17,406 nt of DNA from RGIG4790 sp964437615 (lineage in GTDB: Bacteria; Bacillota; Clostridia; Christensenellales; UBA1242). The notes under the pieces were generated by a model. That model was not told the origin of the DNA, did no database searches, and saw nothing but the letters and a program-made list of their open reading frames with translations. The stretch covers positions 1-17,406 of the forward strand of contig CAYTHL010000027.1 of the NCBI GenBank assembly GCA_964437615.1, given 5' to 3'. A program made the position numbers and the translations under genes. The stretch's first letter is position 1. Each line of letters opens with the position of its first letter. Below, in pieces: positions 13,296 to 17,406 of this stretch.

Positions 13296-14417
13296 ATGGT
13301 AAACAAAGATTTCTTTCAAGCATTAGAAGATTTGGAAGCAGAAAAAGGAATAAAAAAGGAGTATTTTTTGGATAGCCTAGCGGCCGCCCTAACCAGCGCC
13401 TACAAAAAGAACTACGGCGAGGGTAGACAAATAGAAATTAAGCTTAATCCAGAAAAAAATACAATTAGAGCAATTGCCTATCGCACAATAGTAGAAGAGG
13501 TAGAAGACCCAGACCTAGAAATTAGTTTAGAAGAAGCTAAAAAAATTAAGAAAACTGCAAAACTTGGCGAGCAAATTGCTGAGGAGTTTTCTCCAAAGGA
13601 TTTTGGCAGAATTGCTGCTGGTGCGGCTAAGCAAGTTGTTACTCAAAAACTAAGAGAAGAAGAGCGCAACCTTGCTTTTGGCGAACTTGAAGGCAAGGTA
13701 GACACCCTAATTAGCGGTGTAATTCGCCGCAACGATAGCGAAATTGTCTATTTAGAACTTGCCGGCACTGCAATTGAAGGTGTGCTTATGCCATCTGACC
13801 AAATTCCGGGCGAAAGCTACAACATAGGCGACAGGCTTAGAGTGTACATCAAAAAGCTGCGTGAAACAGCACATGGTGTGCAAGCCCTTGTTTCTAGGTC
13901 TCATTCTAATTTTGTTAAAAAGTTATTTGAACTAGAAATCCCAGAAATCCAAGCCGGAATTGTCGAAATTAAAAGCGTGTCTAGAGAGGCTGGGCAGCGC
14001 ACAAAAATATCTATCGCTAGCAAAGACCCATCAGTAGATGCACTTGGTGCTTGTGTTGGTCAAAAAGGCACTAGGGTAAACAGCATTGTCAGCGCCCTTA
14101 ACGGCGAAAAAATAGACATTGTTTTATATTCTGACGACATTTTTGAGTATATTGCGCGCGCGCTTTCTCCTGCAAAAGTTATTAGCGTAGAGATAGACGA
14201 AGCTGCAAAACGAGCAATGGTGGTTGTACCTGACGACAAACTATCGCTTGCAATCGGCAGAAACGGTATTAATGTTAGGCTTGCAGCAAGGCTTACTGGT
14301 TGGAAAATAGACGTAAAAAGCGAGTCTAAAGCAAACATAGAAGAAGCCGAAACCGAAAATAATATTGCCAGCACCGAAGAAGTTGGCGACTTGTTTGACG
14401 ACATAAATCTAGATTAG
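13296..14417 (+). CDS. nusA: Transcription termination/antitermination factor NusA
   Basis: NusA binds RNA polymerase and modulates pausing, intrinsic termination and antitermination. The 373 residues (B. subtilis 371) run as an N-terminal polymerase-binding domain (1-125), S1 domain (about 133-200), KH1 with VGQKG (254-258) and KH2 with IGRNG (320-324) followed by RLAARLTGW. The acidic tail (about 345-373) is short, and there are no C-terminal repeats of the E. coli type, as is normal in Firmicutes. AGGAGG (13277-13282) overlaps the rimP stop but is 13 bases from the ATG, a long spacing. The leader hairpin before rimP may be a point of feedback by NusA itself. Confidence 0.98.
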   Translation: MVNKDFFQALEDLEAEKGIKKEYFLDSLAAALTSAYKKNYGEGRQIEIKLNPEKNTIRAIAYRTIVEEVEDPDLEISLEEAKKIKKTAKLGEQIAEEFSPKDFGRIAAGAAKQVVTQKLREEERNLAFGELEGKVDTLISGVIRRNDSEIVYLELAGTAIEGVLMPSDQIPGESYNIGDRLRVYIKKLRETAHGVQALVSRSHSNFVKKLFELEIPEIQAGIVEIKSVSREAGQRTKISIASKDPSVDALGACVGQKGTRVNSIVSALNGEKIDIVLYSDDIFEYIARALSPAKVISVEIDEAAKRAMVVVPDDKLSLAIGRNGINVRLAARLTGWKIDVKSESKANIEEAETENNIASTEEVGDLFDDINLD

Positions 14418-14445
14418 TTAAAAATTAAAAGGGGGAAAAGTTAGG

Positions 14446-14709
14446 TTGAAAAAAATTCCTGAGCGTACTTGTATAGTCTGCCGCACAAAGGGCGACAAAG
14501 ACAAATTTTTGCGAGTAGTTAGGCTTTCTGACGGCACTTACACGCTAGACCCAACTGGCAAAATGTCTGGTCGTGGCGCGTATATTTGTAATAACGATAA
14601 TTGCGTGCAGAAATGCTTAAAAACCAAAGCCCTAAATAGGGCTTACAAGGCGCAAGTGTCAGACGAAACTTACGTAAGCCTAACTAATAAACTTAGTGGC
14701 AAAAATTGA
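14446..14709 (+). CDS. ylxR: YlxR family RNA-binding protein
   Basis: A small protein conserved between nusA and infB; the structure of a family member suggests RNA binding, and a regulatory role has been proposed in B. subtilis. The 87 residues show the family pattern: RTCIVC with Cys9 and Cys12 at the start, LRVVRLSDGTYTLDPTGK, then SGRGAYIC (41-48) with another Cys at 53. Translation starts at TTG 14446, about 10 bases after AAAGGGGG. Its 3' end overlaps the next gene by 14 bases, which implies translational coupling. Confidence 0.93.
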   Translation: MKKIPERTCIVCRTKGDKDKFLRVVRLSDGTYTLDPTGKMSGRGAYICNNDNCVQKCLKTKALNRAYKAQVSDETYVSLTNKLSGKN

Positions 14710-14968
14710 TGCGTATGTTGGTTTTGCCAAAAAAAGTAGAGCCATTGTATTTGGCACAAACTCAATAATTAGCGCAGGCAGCAAGTGCAAACTAATTGTA
14801 GTTAGCGATAATTTATCTGCCAATGCAGTAAATAAACTAAAAAACATTGCGCCACTTATAATGCTAAACAGCGCCGAGCATACAAGATTATTTGGCAGCG
14901 CCGAGGCCGTGGCAATAACTAATCAAAATTTAGCAAACGCCATAACAAAAAATTTAAAAGCAGAGTAA
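14696..14968 (+). CDS. ylxQ: YlxQ, L7Ae/L30e-family RNA-binding protein
   Basis: The 90-residue product fits the L7Ae-like YlxQ family, which binds kink-turn RNA and sits between ylxR and infB in many Firmicutes. YVGFAKKSRAIVFG matches the family start (LGLAxxARKVxxG), followed by KCKLIVVSDNLSANAVNKL and a final AVAITNQNLANAI strand-helix. The start is GTG 14696, inside the end of ylxR; there is no clear Shine-Dalgarno, in keeping with coupling to ylxR. infB follows after 29 bases. Confidence 0.85.
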   Translation: MAKIDAYVGFAKKSRAIVFGTNSIISAGSKCKLIVVSDNLSANAVNKLKNIAPLIMLNSAEHTRLFGSAEAVAITNQNLANAITKNLKAE

Positions 14969-14997
14969 ATTAGTACAAATTACTGGGGGTAATTAAT

Positions 14998-17406
14998 TTG
15001 ACAACAAACAATACTAGCAGCAAAATAGAATTATCGGGCATAAAGACAGTACAAGAAACATTAAGACAAGGTGGTTTAAATAGTTTGGCGGCAAATCTTA
15101 AAAGATTGCGCCAGCAGTTAGACCAGTTTAATGCTGTGCTTGCAAAAAAAGAGGCCGAGTTTATTAAAGCTAGCCAACTAGCAAAACCAGCAGAGGACAC
15201 CCAAACACTTGCGGCTAAACAACAGCCAAAGGTGTCAGTAACTAGCACTCAAACTGCCGCAAAACAAAGCCAGGCTCAACAAGCCACTAAGGTAAGAAAG
15301 TTTGAAGATAGCAAGCCGCGCACAAATGGCGTCTATCGCGCTGGTAGTGCCGGAGCTGCAAACGGTAAACCGGGGCAGACTATTGGTCAATTTGGCAAAA
15401 AGTCTCAAACTGGTTCAGCAAAACCGGCACAAAGGCTAGGCAAACCAGTTCAAGAAACGCTTGATGCGTCTACCTTAACCAAAAATACACAGCATGTAAA
15501 GAAAAAGACTTTTGATAAACCTATCGACGATAGGCATTCTATGAACAAGCGCGCGCTAATAATGCGTGGCTATGTTGCCGACCAATCACTCGCCGACGAC
15601 GGCGAAAGCTCGGTTATGGGTAGCAAAAAGCGCGGCAAAAAACAGCAAATTGCGCGCAAAGTAGAGGTTGCGCCAGCAATAACTCATGCAGTTATTACAA
15701 CCGACAATCTAACTGTAAAAATGCTTGCCGAAAAAATTGGCAAACCGGTTACTCAAATTATCAGCAAATTTTTGCTGCTTGGCATGATGGTTAACATAAA
15801 CAGCAATATCGATTACGCTTCCGCCGAACTTATTGCGGGCGAATTTGGCGTCACCCTAGAAAAGAACGTTGAAAAGACCTACGAGGAGCGCATTGCCGAA
15901 ATTGTTAAGCAAAACACAAACGAGCAAAATATGCAAACGCGTCCACCAGTTATTACCGTTATGGGCCACGTTGACCACGGTAAAACTTCGCTGCTAGACT
16001 GCATTAGAAAAACGCAGGTTGTGTCTGGCGAGGCAGGTGGCATTACCCAGCACATTGGCGCTTACACTGTTACTGTCAACGGCAAAGATATTACATTTAT
16101 AGACACCCCGGGCCACGAGGCCTTTGTTAGTATGCGTCAACGCGGTGCGCAACTTACCGACATAGCTATACTAGTGGTTGCCGCAGATGACGGCGTAATG
16201 CCTCAAACTAAAGAGAGTATTAAGCACATAAAAGCTGCCGGCATTCCTATGATTGTTGCTATCAATAAGATAGACAAAGAGGGCGCAAATGTCGAAAAAT
16301 TAAAGCAACAGCTTGCCGAAAACGATGTTGTTCCAGAAGAATGGGGCGGCGACGCAATTTTAGTTCCAGTATCTGCTAAAACCGGCGAAAATATCGACAA
16401 ATTGCTAGAAATGATTTTGTTTGTGGCAGAGTATCAAAACCTTAGGGCAGACCCTACAGCAATGGCAACCGGCTGCATTATAGAGGCTAGGCTAGACAAA
16501 GGTCTTGGCGCTGTTGCAACTGTCCTTGTTCAAAATGGCACGCTACGCGTTGGCGACCATGTTGTTATTGGCATGGTTACTGGTAAAATTAGAGCTATGA
16601 CCAACGACAAGGGCGAGCGTGTAAAATCGGCGGGTCCAAGTTCGCCAGTTGCAATTATTGGTCTTTCTGGCGTTCCAAACGCTGGTGACACACTTTATAG
16701 CGTTGACGAAAAGATGAGCAAAAATCTTGCTATCGAAAGGCAAGAACTTGCAAGGTCTAACATGATTAAGGGTGCCGACCTATCTATAGACAGCCTAATG
16801 AACAAGATTGCCGACAGCAATTTTAAGGACTACAATGTAATAGTAAAGGGCGATGTTCAAGGCTCTGTCGAAGCGCTTAAACAATCACTTTCTGCACTCC
16901 AAAACGAAGAGGTTAAGGTTAGATGCATTCATGGCGGCGTAGGCAATATCACCGAAAATGATGTTAGCCTAGCTGTGGCAGCAAACGCGCTAATTATTGC
17001 CTTTAATGTAAAAATGGAATTTTCCGCAAAGGTTATTGCCGAAAAGGAACACGTAGAAGTTCATAACTCAAAAATAATTTACGAAGTTCTAGACTATGTA
17101 ACCCAAAAGATTAACAAAATGCTTACCCCTAAATACAAAGAGGTTGTTATCGGCCATGCCGAAATCCGTATGGTATTTAAGGCCAGCAAGGTTGGCGCTA
17201 TAGCGGGTAGTTATGTGCTAGACGGCAGAGTAACTAAGGATAGCAAAGTGCGAATAACAAGAGGCGGCAAGCAAATTTACGAAGGTCAAATTGCAAGCTT
17301 GCAGCGCGAAAAAGACCAAGCTGCCGAAGTTAAGGCTAAGTTTGAATGTGGCATGACTTTTAAAGACTTTATAGATTTTGCAGAGGGCGACATTGTAGAA
17401 GCATAC
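14998..17406 (+). CDS. infB: Translation initiation factor IF-2 (3' end just outside window)
   Basis: IF-2 is the GTPase that brings fMet-tRNA to the 30S subunit and promotes 50S joining. The frame is open from TTG 14998 (MTTNNTSSKIEL) to the edge, 803 codons, with GGGGG 8 bases before the start. Residues 10-60 are a helical Lys/Gln-rich segment; 60-230 are a low-complexity, basic, Gln/Ala-rich linker. An IF2N domain follows at about 234-295 (VKMLAEKIGKPVTQI). The G domain has GHVDHGKT (323-330), DTPGHEA (369-375) and NKID (423-426), so all GTPase motifs are intact. The visible end, FAEGDIVEAY, is the usual C-terminal stretch of domain IV, so only about ten residues are missing. The TTG start is easily overlooked by ATG-only gene calling. 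Confidence 0.97.
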   Translation, partial: MTTNNTSSKIELSGIKTVQETLRQGGLNSLAANLKRLRQQLDQFNAVLAKKEAEFIKASQLAKPAEDTQTLAAKQQPKVSVTSTQTAAKQSQAQQATKVRKFEDSKPRTNGVYRAGSAGAANGKPGQTIGQFGKKSQTGSAKPAQRLGKPVQETLDASTLTKNTQHVKKKTFDKPIDDRHSMNKRALIMRGYVADQSLADDGESSVMGSKKRGKKQQIARKVEVAPAITHAVITTDNLTVKMLAEKIGKPVTQIISKFLLLGMMVNINSNIDYASAELIAGEFGVTLEKNVEKTYEERIAEIVKQNTNEQNMQTRPPVITVMGHVDHGKTSLLDCIRKTQVVSGEAGGITQHIGAYTVTVNGKDITFIDTPGHEAFVSMRQRGAQLTDIAILVVAADDGVMPQTKESIKHIKAAGIPMIVAINKIDKEGANVEKLKQQLAENDVVPEEWGGDAILVPVSAKTGENIDKLLEMILFVAEYQNLRADPTAMATGCIIEARLDKGLGAVATVLVQNGTLRVGDHVVIGMVTGKIRAMTNDKGERVKSAGPSSPVAIIGLSGVPNAGDTLYSVDEKMSKNLAIERQELARSNMIKGADLSIDSLMNKIADSNFKDYNVIVKGDVQGSVEALKQSLSALQNEEVKVRCIHGGVGNITENDVSLAVAANALIIAFNVKMEFSAKVIAEKEHVEVHNSKIIYEVLDYVTQKINKMLTPKYKEVVIGHAEIRMVFKASKVGAIAGSYVLDGRVTKDSKVRITRGGKQIYEGQIASLQREKDQAAEVKAKFECGMTFKDFIDFAEGDIVEAY

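Overview
The window reads as chromosomal core DNA from a low-GC, endospore-forming Gram-positive bacterium, most likely an uncultivated member of the Clostridia. The spore-specific genes spoIIGA, sigE and sigG, the order ftsZ-spoIIGA-sigE, SigA-like promoters of the TTGACA/TATACT type, G-rich Shine-Dalgarno sites and short U-tract terminators all point that way. I cannot place it to genus. No tRNA, rRNA, CRISPR array, transposase or prophage gene is visible.

Region 1 (1-3256) is division: the 3' end of ftsQ/divIB with its own terminator, then a strong promoter driving ftsA-ftsZ, closed by a terminator. Region 2 (3257-7180) is the sporulation block: spoIIGA (protease that activates pro-SigE), sigE (mother-cell sigma), a DUF4116-type repeat protein, sigG (forespore sigma) on the opposite strand, and ylmC/ymxH. 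The usual arrangement is spoIIGA-sigE-sigG in one direction; here sigG is inverted and an extra gene sits between. Region 3 (7181-7793) is nrdR, with a probable NrdR operator inside its own promoter.

Region 4 (7794-12661) corresponds to the widely conserved frr-uppS-cdsA-dxr-rseP-ispG-polC cluster, but uppS, dxr and ispG are absent. A 94-codon unknown gene sits in the uppS slot. The polC slot holds a 532-residue protein that keeps the PolC N-terminal region, OB fold and DEDDh proofreading exonuclease but lacks the PHP and polymerase parts. Region 5 (12662-17406) is the rimP-nusA-ylxR-ylxQ-infB translation/transcription operon. Its leader carries a terminator-like hairpin between the promoter and the first gene, and four of its five genes use GTG or TTG starts. 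infB runs off the right edge close to its natural end.

Most genes are ordinary. The items that stand out are the PolC-derived exonuclease protein, the loss of all three isoprenoid genes from the cluster, the rearranged sigE/sigG locus with a repeat protein, the NrdR box, the rimP leader hairpin, and three genes without a Shine-Dalgarno that each have a -10-like hexamer 5-6 nt before the start codon (possible leaderless mRNAs).
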